A stretch of 13,426 bases of DNA from an uncultured Bacteroidales bacterium (GTDB taxonomy: Bacteria; Bacteroidota; Bacteroidia; Bacteroidales; F082): positions 1 through 13,426 of the forward strand of contig CALBNP010000105.1 in the NCBI GenBank assembly GCA_937896505.1, in the 5' to 3' direction. The position numbers and the translations under genes are program-made. Positions 6,792 to 13,388 of the stretch are shown here, piece after piece (the first letter of the stretch is position 1; the number at the start of each line of letters is the position of its first letter). Under the pieces are notes generated by a model. It searched no databases and had not been told where the DNA came from. It saw only the letters and a program-made list of their open reading frames with translations.

Positions 6792-8255
6792 GTGGAAAAG
6801 AAGGCTAAAATAGCTTGGCTCTATGTCATCGCTGCAGTTTTCATTGCGGCAAGCCTCTTCTTTGTGGTGAAGAAGAACACCTATCTGTTCTTTGCCCTAC
6901 CCGTTGTATTAGGTGTGCTGTTGCTTTACATCTTCTCGTTAGACAAAGTGATGTTGCTCACCAGTTTCTGCGTTCCGCTTTCCGTTATCCTCGACAAGTT
7001 CAGCGATGCGGGATTGGCGATTTCGCTTCCTGCCGAGCCTTTGTTGATAGGCATACTTATTCTCTTCGTAGCCAAGCTGCTCTATGACGGCCAATACGAC
7101 AGGCGTGTTTCGAGGCACCCCATCTCCATTGTCATCTACTGCATGTTCATCTGGATGATTGTCACCACGATAACCAGCGAGTTACCCATCGTTTCACTGA
7201 AGTTCATGCTTTCCAAGCTCTGGTTCATTGTCCCTTCCTTCTTCCTCTGTTCCATCATGTTCAAGAAGCCGAAGAACATCGACCTATTCATCTGGCTCTA
7301 CATCGCTTCGTTGTGCATCGTTTGCGTCTATACCATCATCCACCATGCCATGTTCGGCTTTGATGGCAACTCGGCCCACTGGGTGATGACGCCTTTCTAC
7401 AACGACCACACTGCATACGGTGCCGCCTTGGCCATCTACCTCATTCTGGCACTTACCTACGTATTCCTTCCAGGCATCAAGAAATCGAGAAGGATTCTTA
7501 TTATCGGCGTGGTTGCCTTGCTGAGTCTCGCACTCGTCCTTTCAAACTGCCGCGCTGCATGGCTTAGTGTGATTGCCGCCGTTGGCGTGCTAGCCTGCGT
7601 CCTGCTGAAAATCAAATTCCGTTGGATTGCCACGGTCGTAGTGGTCTTAGTTGGCCTTTTCCTTGTTTTCCAAAACCAAATCATCGATGCCATGGAGAAG
7701 AACAACCAAGATGCCTCAGGCAATTTCGTCGAAAACGTGCAATCCATCACCAATATCTCGACCGACGCCTCCAATTTGGAACGTCTCAACCGTTGGCAAT
7801 CAGCGTTCAGGCTTTTCAACGAGCGTCCGTTATTCGGATGGGGTCCAGGCACTTACCAATTCGTGTATGCACCTTACCAGATGTCGAAAGAGAAGACCAT
7901 CATCAGCACCAATGCAGGAGATGGAGGCAATGCCCACTCTGAGTATTTCGGTCCGTTGGCCGAGCAAGGCATCATCGGGTCGCTGTTAGTGCTCGTTCTG
8001 GTCATCATCACTGTCTATTCAGGTTTGAAGACCTACCATCGTGCGAAGAACAAGAAAGCCAAGATTTTGGTTTTGGGCGCCACCCTCGCCTTCATCAGTT
8101 ATTTCATCCATGGCTTGCTGAACAACTTCCTCGACACCGACAAGCTTTCCGTTCCCGTATGGGGTTGCGCAGCATTGATAGTGGCCATCGACCTTTTCTA
8201 TGCCGACAAAGAAGAATTTGTTGAAGAAGCCGAAAGCCCAACGGCAGAGAAATGA
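6792..8255 (+). CDS. O-antigen ligase / Wzy-type polymerase family membrane protein
   Basis: Inner-membrane glycosyl-transfer enzyme of 487 residues with about 11-12 hydrophobic segments. The Wzy_C family signature is clear: SNCRAAWLSVIAA (251-263), then a long periplasmic loop with ERLNRWQSAFRLFNERPLFGWGPG (330-353) and AHSEYFGPLAEQGIIG (381-396), whose H382 matches the conserved loop histidine of WaaL-type ligases. Members either ligate undecaprenyl-linked O-antigen to lipid A-core or polymerise repeat units, and sequence alone does not separate WaaL from Wzy. Two Wzz genes upstream fit either. The start is a GTG at 6792, 6 bases after the preceding stop; no ATG lies near enough to keep the first membrane segment. 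Its stop overlaps the xerD start (ATGA, 8252-8255), so translation is probably coupled. Confidence 0.85.
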   Translation: MEKKAKIAWLYVIAAVFIAASLFFVVKKNTYLFFALPVVLGVLLLYIFSLDKVMLLTSFCVPLSVILDKFSDAGLAISLPAEPLLIGILILFVAKLLYDGQYDRRVSRHPISIVIYCMFIWMIVTTITSELPIVSLKFMLSKLWFIVPSFFLCSIMFKKPKNIDLFIWLYIASLCIVCVYTIIHHAMFGFDGNSAHWVMTPFYNDHTAYGAALAIYLILALTYVFLPGIKKSRRILIIGVVALLSLALVLSNCRAAWLSVIAAVGVLACVLLKIKFRWIATVVVVLVGLFLVFQNQIIDAMEKNNQDASGNFVENVQSITNISTDASNLERLNRWQSAFRLFNERPLFGWGPGTYQFVYAPYQMSKEKTIISTNAGDGGNAHSEYFGPLAEQGIIGSLLVLVLVIITVYSGLKTYHRAKNKKAKILVLGATLAFISYFIHGLLNNFLDTDKLSVPVWGCAALIVAIDLFYADKEEFVEEAESPTAEK

Positions 8256-9163
8256 ACCTTACACGGAAACTTATCAGCCACTATACCGACTATCTCAAGT
8301 TGGAACTATCGCTTTCTGACAACAGCGTCGAAGCCTACATGCACGACGTTGACTTGTTCCTGCAATATCTTGAAGCAGAGCATCTTTCGGTTGACATCAA
8401 CGACATCAAGCTTCAAACCATAGAAAACTTCTTCGCTTATCTCTTCGACCTCAACATTGGAGCCACATCGCAAGCGCGAATTCTCTCAGGACTGAAGTCG
8501 TTCTATCGCTACCTGATTTCGGAAGGCATCACCGAAATCGACCCTACCATCCTCATCTCCTCTCCCACTTTAGGGCGACATTTGCCCGAGGTGCTCAGTT
8601 ACGAGGAAATCCAGAAGATGATTGACAGCATCGACCTCAGCCAACCCAATGGACATCGCAACAAAGCCATGATTGAAGTGCTTTACGGCTGCGGACTGCG
8701 TGTCTCCGAACTCACCAACTTGCAAATCAGCGACATATTTAAAGACGATGGTTTCTTGCGAATCATCGGGAAAGGCAACAAGGAAAGGCTAGTCCCTATT
8801 GGCGACAACAGTCTGAGAATACTTTTCCAATACATAGATGGAGCCCGTGTCCACATCAATGTAAAGCCCAAATTCACTGATACAGTCTTCCTCAACAGCC
8901 GCGGCACATCGCTGACACGGCAAATGGTTTTCCTCATCGTGAAAGACCTTGCCGAGCAAAACGGCATCAAGATAAGCATCAGTCCGCACACCTTCCGCCA
9001 CAGCTTTGCGACCCACCTCCTGGAAGGCGGCGCCAACCTTCTGGCTGTCCAAATGATGCTAGGCCATGCCAGCGTGAGCACGACAGAGATCTACACCCAT
9101 ATCTCCGACGACATTCTGCGCGACACGATGATCAGCTATCATCCCAGGTTTAAGAATCATTGA
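8252..9163 (+). CDS. xerD: Tyrosine recombinase XerD
   Basis: Site-specific recombinase that, with a XerC partner, resolves chromosome dimers at dif. It has 303 residues, the usual XerD length: N-terminal SAM-like core-binding domain (~1-90, with SLSDNSVEAYMHDVDLFLQYL and a SQARILSGLKSFYRYL segment) and catalytic domain (~115-303). All catalytic residues are present: R150 (CGLRVSEL), K174 (GKGNKERLVPI), H246 and R249 (SPHTFRHSFATHLLEGG), H272 (LGHAS) and nucleophile Y281 (EIYTHI). The close match to housekeeping XerD of Bacteroidales argues against a phase-variation invertase, though that role cannot be fully excluded. It overlaps the ligase gene by 4 bases (ATGA) and so is carried on the glycan transcript. 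Confidence 0.93.
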   Translation: MNLTRKLISHYTDYLKLELSLSDNSVEAYMHDVDLFLQYLEAEHLSVDINDIKLQTIENFFAYLFDLNIGATSQARILSGLKSFYRYLISEGITEIDPTILISSPTLGRHLPEVLSYEEIQKMIDSIDLSQPNGHRNKAMIEVLYGCGLRVSELTNLQISDIFKDDGFLRIIGKGNKERLVPIGDNSLRILFQYIDGARVHINVKPKFTDTVFLNSRGTSLTRQMVFLIVKDLAEQNGIKISISPHTFRHSFATHLLEGGANLLAVQMMLGHASVSTTEIYTHISDDILRDTMISYHPRFKNH

Positions 9164-9188
9164 CATTATAATAATAAACGATATAATG
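9164..9188. repeat. Small inverted repeat just after xerD
   Basis: CATTATA (9164-9170) and TATAATG (9182-9188) are a perfect 7-base inverted repeat with an 11-base spacer, beginning directly after the xerD stop codon. It is too AT-rich and too loosely spaced for an intrinsic terminator. It could be a protein-binding site or the boundary of the heptamer block that follows. Function unknown. Confidence 0.45.
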
Positions 9189-9243
9189 GTTATGGGTTAT
9201 GAGTTATGGGTTATGAGTTATCGGTTGTCAGTTGTCAGTTTAC
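9188..9243. repeat. Heptanucleotide tandem repeat block (RGTTATG type)
   Basis: Seven consecutive 7-base units fit RGTTRTS in exact register from 9188 to 9236 (GGTTATG, GGTTATG, AGTTATG, GGTTATG, AGTTATC, GGTTGTC, AGTTGTC), followed by a decayed eighth, AGTTTAC. Heptamer arrays of this sort resemble the short tandemly repeated repetitive (STRR) sequences known in cyanobacteria and, to my knowledge, occur between genes in some Bacteroidetes. Non-coding; role unknown. Confidence 0.85.
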
Positions 9244-9252
9244 TCATCATTT

Positions 9253-9288
9253 TTCACCCATCACCTTTCACCCATCACCTTTCACCCA
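9253..9288. repeat. 14-base tandem repeat block built of two heptamers
   Basis: TTCACCCATCACCT occurs twice in tandem (9253-9266, 9267-9280), and a third partial copy follows (9281-9288). Each unit is two heptamers, TTCACCC and ATCACCT. On the opposite strand these read GGGTGAA and AGGTGAT, close to the GGGTTAT heptamers of the block 10 bases upstream, so the two blocks form a loose inverted pair. Non-coding. Confidence 0.8.
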
Positions 9289-9300
9289 ATGTAAACTAAT

Positions 9301-9334
9301 TTTGCACACATACTTTGAATTTTGCTTACCTTTG
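9301..9334 (+). promoter_or_regulatory. Promoter of kdsA
   Basis: TACCTTTG (9327-9334) matches the TAnnTTTG -7 box exactly. TTTG at 9301-9304 is a possible -33 box, with a 22-base gap, a little longer than the usual ~19. The start of transcription would be near 9338, only a few bases before the ATG at 9345. It excludes the upstream TTG start at 9315, which lies inside the promoter. Confidence 0.6.
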
Positions 9335-9344
9335 CGGAAAATTT

Positions 9345-10163
9345 ATGGCTATGGATGCAACACGATTCGAATTTCTCGACAAACTACGTGCCGACCGCTT
9401 TTTCCTGTTGGCCGGTCCCTGTGTCATTGAAGACGAGACCTCTCCATTTCACATTGCCGAAACGCTAAAGACGATTACGGAGAGACTCTCAATCCCGTTG
9501 GTTTTCAAAGGCTCATACCGCAAAGCCAATCGTTCGCGAATCGACTCATTCACAGGCATTGGCGACGAGAAAGCACTTCGTGTTCTGGGGAAGATAAGAC
9601 AGACTTTCGATATCCCCGTTGTCACCGACATCCATGCTGCCGAGGAAGCAGAAATTGCTGCTGGATATGTGGATATGCTACAGATTCCAGCCTTCCTTTG
9701 CCGACAAACTGACCTATTGGTGGCCGCTGCCAAAACCGGCAAGACCATCAACATCAAGAAAGGCCAGTTCCTCTCGGGCGAAGCCATGAAATTCGCTGTC
9801 GAGAAAGTGCAGCAATCTGGAAACGAAAAGGTTATGCTCACCGAAAGAGGATCGATGTTTGGTTACCAAGACTTGGTGGTTGACTATCGCAACATTGCAG
9901 CCATGCAGCAATTTGCTCCCGTAATCTTGGATGTCACCCATTCCTTACAGCAACCCAACCAGACTTGCGGCGTGACTGGCGGTCGTCCCGAACTCATCGG
10001 ACTCATCGCCAAAGCCGGCATTGCAGCAGGTGCCGACGGCATCTTCATGGAGACTCATCCCCACCCCGAAAACGCAAAGTCGGACGGTGCCAACATGCTT
10101 CAACTCGACTTGGTCGAGCCGTTGCTGCAACAATTAGTCAGAATAAAAGAAGCAATCGTCTGA
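9345..10163 (+). CDS. kdsA: 3-deoxy-8-phosphooctulonate synthase, metal-dependent type
   Basis: Cytosolic enzyme joining phosphoenolpyruvate and D-arabinose 5-phosphate to Kdo-8-phosphate, the precursor of the Kdo in the LPS inner core. The 272 residues cover the full TIM-barrel family. Visible motifs are LLAGPCVIED (21-30), FKGSYRKANRS (54-64), PAFLCRQTDL (115-124), NIKKGQF, LTERGSMFGY (165-174), DVTHSLQ (196-202) and METHPHPENAKSDG (235-248). The metal ligands of the Aquifex-type enzyme are all present: C26 (Asn in the E. coli metal-independent form), H199, E236 and D247. Start choice is ATG 9345 or ATG 9351, six bases apart; the predicted transcription start makes either leader very short. 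It has its own promoter, separate from the glycan cluster upstream, and converges on the DUF4831 gene with a 7-base gap. Confidence 0.95.
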   Translation: MAMDATRFEFLDKLRADRFFLLAGPCVIEDETSPFHIAETLKTITERLSIPLVFKGSYRKANRSRIDSFTGIGDEKALRVLGKIRQTFDIPVVTDIHAAEEAEIAAGYVDMLQIPAFLCRQTDLLVAAAKTGKTINIKKGQFLSGEAMKFAVEKVQQSGNEKVMLTERGSMFGYQDLVVDYRNIAAMQQFAPVILDVTHSLQQPNQTCGVTGGRPELIGLIAKAGIAAGADGIFMETHPHPENAKSDGANMLQLDLVEPLLQQLVRIKEAIV

Positions 10164-10170
10164 TTCTTGA

Positions 10171-11241
10171 TTATTGCATCTTTACGTTCACAATTTGTCC
10201 GGTATTGACATCAAATTGCAAACCCATATTTGATACTGGAGCCAAAAGCAACACGCCCAGTTGGTTCACCACTTCGCGCTTTTCGACAAGAGTTTCTCCG
10301 TTATACATCACCTTAATATTAGCGGTTTCGGGAATGCGATAGAAGACCTTGTTCTCATACGACATGGACTCGATAGCCGACTGGCTTATCGTGTTGATAT
10401 TCGAGGTGGTATTCATCGAAAGCGTTTGTACCAAAATCGGAGAACCCGAGCCAGATGTGCCAACTGTAAGTCCTTCCGTATCAGAGAATTTGGCAACAGT
10501 CTGGGTTGAGATTTCCTTTGAAGGAGTCACATACACCGATTTCACGACCTGCTTGACGATGCGTTTTCCCACAAAAAGACTGATATATTCCTTTTCCATC
10601 GCTTCAAGCTCAGAATACATTTTCTGGAAAGTCAGCGGGTCGAGGGCAGTTTCATAGTAGCCACTGATGAGGTTGAACTTTGCCTTTCTGATTTCCTCAA
10701 TCTTGTCAGCCATGTCTTTGGCTATCATCGACTGCGACTTGCCATTGGTCATAATACTCATGAAGTGATTGTCGTCCAAAACTTGAGCAGGTGCTTCATC
10801 GGTTTCTTGTGCAGCAATTGTTTCCACTTGATTATCAATGCCTACGCTGCTGATAATTCCATTGGGCAGGATATTGAAACTGGTCTTTACGCTACCTCTC
10901 CCACTAGTGAACGACACGAAAAACGTTGCATTCGGATCGGCACAGGTCATGACATGCATGTCAACGCCCAGCAACTGGTAACTCGTTTCAGAATAATCCA
11001 CTATCTCGGCAGATTCAAAATAAGTGAGGGCATATTCACTCAACGGGCCTTCAATATTCTCGGTTTCCACAATAGTGAAATCCAACTTCAACATGGTTGA
11101 TGGCAGAGAATAAAACACTCCATTATTTTGGTTCGGCACTGCATTCTTTGCAAATGTGGTCGAAAACTGAGCCTGCATCGATGAAAGGGTTGCAAAAGCC
11201 AGCAACATAACTAATAACAATCTGTTTGAAATACGTCTCAT
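10171..11241 (-). CDS. Secreted DUF4831 family protein
   Basis: Protein of unknown function, 356 residues. An N-terminal signal peptide is clear: basic start MRRISNR, hydrophobic core LLLVMLLAFATL, and a likely signal peptidase I site after MQA (A24). There is no lipobox cysteine, so it should be a soluble periplasmic or surface protein rather than a lipoprotein. The mature region begins with VFYSLPSTMLKLDFTIVETENIEGPLSEYA, which resembles the conserved start of DUF4831 proteins, a family I know mainly from Bacteroidetes. No enzyme motif was recognised. The ATG at 11239-11241 fits the predicted promoter. It is encoded head-to-tail with the symporter upstream (47-base gap) but seems to have its own promoter, and its 3' end converges on kdsA. 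Confidence 0.75.
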   Translation of the reverse strand: MRRISNRLLLVMLLAFATLSSMQAQFSTTFAKNAVPNQNNGVFYSLPSTMLKLDFTIVETENIEGPLSEYALTYFESAEIVDYSETSYQLLGVDMHVMTCADPNATFFVSFTSGRGSVKTSFNILPNGIISSVGIDNQVETIAAQETDEAPAQVLDDNHFMSIMTNGKSQSMIAKDMADKIEEIRKAKFNLISGYYETALDPLTFQKMYSELEAMEKEYISLFVGKRIVKQVVKSVYVTPSKEISTQTVAKFSDTEGLTVGTSGSGSPILVQTLSMNTTSNINTISQSAIESMSYENKVFYRIPETANIKVMYNGETLVEKREVVNQLGVLLLAPVSNMGLQFDVNTGQIVNVKMQ

Positions 11242-11263
11242 AGCTTATAGGTTAAAATTTCTC

Positions 11264-11271
11264 CAAAAATA
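11264..11271 (-). promoter_or_regulatory. -7 promoter element of the DUF4831 gene
   Basis: On the minus strand this reads TATTTTTG, an exact TAnnTTTG match. Transcription would begin near 11260, about 19 bases before the ATG. No good TTTG -33 box was found at the usual distance. Confidence 0.5.
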
Positions 11272-11288
11272 GAAAATAATTCTCAATT

Positions 11289-12770
11289 TCATGCCGGTTC
11301 GTCAATTTTTATCTTCTTACTGCAGGCCAGCAAAGCCAAGAATGTCAGCAATCCATTGATAATCAATATTTCGAATCCGAACTGATAGCCAAAGAACAAA
11401 TCCTTTGAATAGACTTTCAGCAAGTAGCTAATGATAGGCGAAGCCACCGCGATGAACGGAACAGCCTTGTCGTTAGCCTTGCGTTTTTTGACGAACAGGC
11501 CAAAAGAATACAAGCCCAGCAGAGGTCCGTAAGTGAATCCGGCAATATCAAAGATTTTGTCGATCAGCGATTCGTTATGGAAAGGCCTGAACAAGACAAT
11601 GACCACCAAATAGAGCAAAGCGAAAGCTACATGGATGATTTTACGATATTTGGTGACTTGAGAATCAGAAAGATTCTTCTTATTAAGATGCAGGAAATCG
11701 AAGCAGAAAGTAGTGGTCAAGGCGGTCAGGGTTCCATCGGCGCTAGAATAACCCGCTGCCACCAGACCAACTACAAACAAGATACTTGTCAAAGTGCTCA
11801 ATGAGAAAGCAACCGAAGGGAAAATCTTGTCGTTAACCACAACGCCAGCATCGTTGACAGGCAAGGCGAAACCTGTTTCTTGAGCATAGAAAATCAGCGC
11901 AGCACCCAAGCACAAGAACAATACATTGACAATCACAAACAGCAAGCTTGAGGTTATCACGTTCTTTTGGGCATCACGCAAGTTCTTGCAAGTCAAGTTC
12001 TTTTGCATCATATCCTGATCCAATCCTGTCATCGTTATGGTGATAAATGCACCACTCAAGAGTTGTTTCAGCCAAAACTTGTTGTGTGTCCAATCAGTTT
12101 CAAAGACTTTAGTGTAACCCAGTTCAGATGTTTTCTTGAGCAAATTGCCAAGAGAAATGTCCAAGTCTTTCAATATGAAGATTGCGGTAAGCAAGGCTGC
12201 CAAAAGCAGGAAAGTGGTCTGTAAGGTGTCAGTCCAAACCACGGTCTTGATGCCACCCTTAAAAGTATAGAGAAGGATGATCGCAATAAAGACGACCGCA
12301 GGCACCCAGAAAGGCAAGCCCCAAGCCTTGAAGACAAACTCATATAGCACAAAGACAACGAGATACATGCGCAAAGCCGAGCCAAGCAGACGAGACAAGA
12401 TGAAAAACGCCGCACCCGTCTTTTCCGACTTTGAACCAAATCTGATTTCAAGATACGAATATATCGAAGTCAGATTAAGCTTATAATACAAAGGCAGAAG
12501 GACAAACGCAATCACCGCATAACCAATGACATAGCCTAACACCAAAGGCAAATAGGTGAATTGTCCGGAATAAACGCCACCCGGAACCGACATGAAGGTT
12601 ACGCCCGAAAGCGAGGCGCCAATCATTCCATAGGCCACAACGAACCATGGCGACTTACGGTTTCCCGTAAAGAAAGTGGCGTTGTCGGACTTTCGCGAAG
12701 TAAAATGCGCGATGACGAAAAGCAACACCGTATATAAAAGAAAAACGGCAAGTATTAAAATTGGATTCAT
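11289..12770 (-). CDS. Sodium:solute symporter (SSS family)
   Basis: Inner-membrane transporter using the sodium gradient to import a solute. It has 493 residues, normal for the SSS family, with about 13 hydrophobic segments of the LeuT-type fold. Family features: FFTGNRKSPWFVVAYGMIGASLSGVTFMSVPG near the N terminus (34-64), YSYLEIRFG (104-112), GGIKTVVWTDTLQ (172-184), the signature GLDQDMMQKNLTCKNLRDAQ (249-268), and AAGYSSADGTLTALTT (338-353), whose S342/S343 correspond to the sodium-site serines of studied members. The substrate cannot be assigned; sialic acid, sugars, amino acids and short organic acids are all known in the family. ATG at 12768-12770, needed to keep TM1. The gene diverges from the acidic-protein gene. 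Confidence 0.88.
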   Translation of the reverse strand: MNPILILAVFLLYTVLLFVIAHFTSRKSDNATFFTGNRKSPWFVVAYGMIGASLSGVTFMSVPGGVYSGQFTYLPLVLGYVIGYAVIAFVLLPLYYKLNLTSIYSYLEIRFGSKSEKTGAAFFILSRLLGSALRMYLVVFVLYEFVFKAWGLPFWVPAVVFIAIILLYTFKGGIKTVVWTDTLQTTFLLLAALLTAIFILKDLDISLGNLLKKTSELGYTKVFETDWTHNKFWLKQLLSGAFITITMTGLDQDMMQKNLTCKNLRDAQKNVITSSLLFVIVNVLFLCLGAALIFYAQETGFALPVNDAGVVVNDKIFPSVAFSLSTLTSILFVVGLVAAGYSSADGTLTALTTTFCFDFLHLNKKNLSDSQVTKYRKIIHVAFALLYLVVIVLFRPFHNESLIDKIFDIAGFTYGPLLGLYSFGLFVKKRKANDKAVPFIAVASPIISYLLKVYSKDLFFGYQFGFEILIINGLLTFLALLACSKKIKIDEPA

Positions 12771-12774
12771 GCCA

Positions 12775-12782
12775 CAAAAATA
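12775..12782 (-). promoter_or_regulatory. -7 promoter element of the symporter gene
   Basis: On the minus strand this reads TATTTTTG, an exact TAnnTTTG match ending 5 bases before the start codon. Transcription would begin at about the ATG itself, predicting a leaderless or nearly leaderless mRNA. No -33 box was found, so the match could also be chance in an AT-rich gap. Confidence 0.4.
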
Positions 12783-12819
12783 AGCATAAAAAACAATGCA
12801 CAGATATTTTGAAAAAGTT

Positions 12820-12827
12820 TATTTTTG
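12820..12827 (+). promoter_or_regulatory. -7 promoter element of the acidic-protein gene
   Basis: TATTTTTG matches TAnnTTTG exactly. Transcription would start near 12831, giving a leader of roughly 38 bases before the ATG at 12869. No clear -33 box. Confidence 0.5.
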
Positions 12828-12868
12828 CGCCAAATTCAAACAAGAGTATAAACTAACGACATAACGAC

Positions 12869-13300
12869 ATGAAATTTTACGACATTGATTCTGTTTTCAC
12901 TTTCGGAAAATACGAAGGTCAAAGCATCGCGGAAGTCTATGAAAAAGACCCTAAATACATTAAATTCTGCGAAGAGAACATCGACGAGTTCTATGTTTCG
13001 CCCTCAGTGATGCGCGAATTGAAAACCATGAACCGAGCCATCAACGATTCAGCTTTGCTCGACGTCAATTTCGACAAGATGACCGACGACGAAGTTGACG
13101 CATTTCTCAGCAACCTTGAAGAAGAAGAAGAATTTGACGACTCGAAATTGGAGCGTGACTTCGACTGGGAAAACAACGACTTTGCCGACGACTCGCCATT
13201 CGATGAATTTGAAGACGAATACGACGAAGAAGACTTCACCGACGAATTCGGCGACAGCTTCGACGAAGGTTTCGACGGCGGCATCTACGACAGGTATTGA
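12869..13300 (+). CDS. Small acidic protein with ExoX-like C-terminal/DUF3820-like N-terminal motif
   Basis: 143 residues, no signal peptide or membrane segment, so probably cytosolic. Residues 9-42 (VFTFGKYEGQSIAEVYEKDPKYIKFCEENIDEFY) fit the GKy.G.ti.ev...dp.Yi.w pattern of DUF3820 and of the small domain at the C terminus of some ExoX-like exonucleases; no exonuclease catalytic domain is present. Residues 72-143 are extremely acidic: 34 of 72 are Asp/Glu. From 111 on, Phe/Tyr recur every 3-5 residues (111, 114, 118, 123, 127, 131, 135, 140, 143). The tail is likely disordered and may mimic nucleic acid or bind a basic partner (inference). The gene is monocistronic: its own promoter lies upstream and a strong terminator follows 26 bases after the stop. 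Function unknown. Confidence 0.8.
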   Translation: MKFYDIDSVFTFGKYEGQSIAEVYEKDPKYIKFCEENIDEFYVSPSVMRELKTMNRAINDSALLDVNFDKMTDDEVDAFLSNLEEEEEFDDSKLERDFDWENNDFADDSPFDEFEDEYDEEDFTDEFGDSFDEGFDGGIYDRY

Positions 13301-13326
13301 TTTATCTTTCAATATGATAAACGACA

Positions 13327-13357
13327 AAAAAAATCCACCTTTTCGGTGGATTTTTTT
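13327..13357. terminator. Intrinsic terminator after the acidic-protein gene
   Basis: A 13-base-pair perfect stem (13327-13339 with 13345-13357) has the core TCCACC/GGTGGA, a 5-base loop TTTTC, and an A-tract on the left and T-tract on the right. It can work on either strand, so it may also stop transcription coming from the right of the window. Confidence 0.9.
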
Positions 13358-13360
13358 CAT

Positions 13361-13388
13361 GTATAGACACGATTCATCGCGTCTCTAC
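13361..13388. repeat. Imperfect palindrome, GTAGAGACGCGAT type
   Basis: Arms GTATAGACACGAT (13361-13373) and ATCGCGTCTCTAC (13376-13388) are inverted copies with 11 of 13 bases matching and a 2-base centre. It lies just after the terminator. Near-palindromes of this form (GTAGAGACG...CGTCTCTAC) are, as I recall, scattered through many bacterial genomes as intergenic repeats. The remaining bases to the window end show nothing I recognise. Confidence 0.65.

Noticed and set aside
7457..7852. Minus-strand ORF of 131 residues inside the ligase gene
   Set aside because: Shadow of the ligase coding sequence, with no recognisable features or promoter.
8252..9163. Capsule phase-variation invertase
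   Set aside because: The protein matches housekeeping XerD throughout and no inverted-repeat-flanked promoter segment is visible nearby.
9164..9188. A dif site next to xerD
   Set aside because: The inverted bases lie outside an 11-base gap, whereas dif has two 11-base arms around a central ~6 bases; the arms do not resemble Xer boxes as I know them.
9188..9288. Repeat blocks as a CRISPR array
   Set aside because: Units are 7 or 14 bases in direct tandem with no spacers, and no cas genes are present.
9206..9430. ORF of 74 residues across the heptamer repeats
   Set aside because: Its first half is the translation of tandem repeats and the rest overlaps kdsA in another frame; not a gene.
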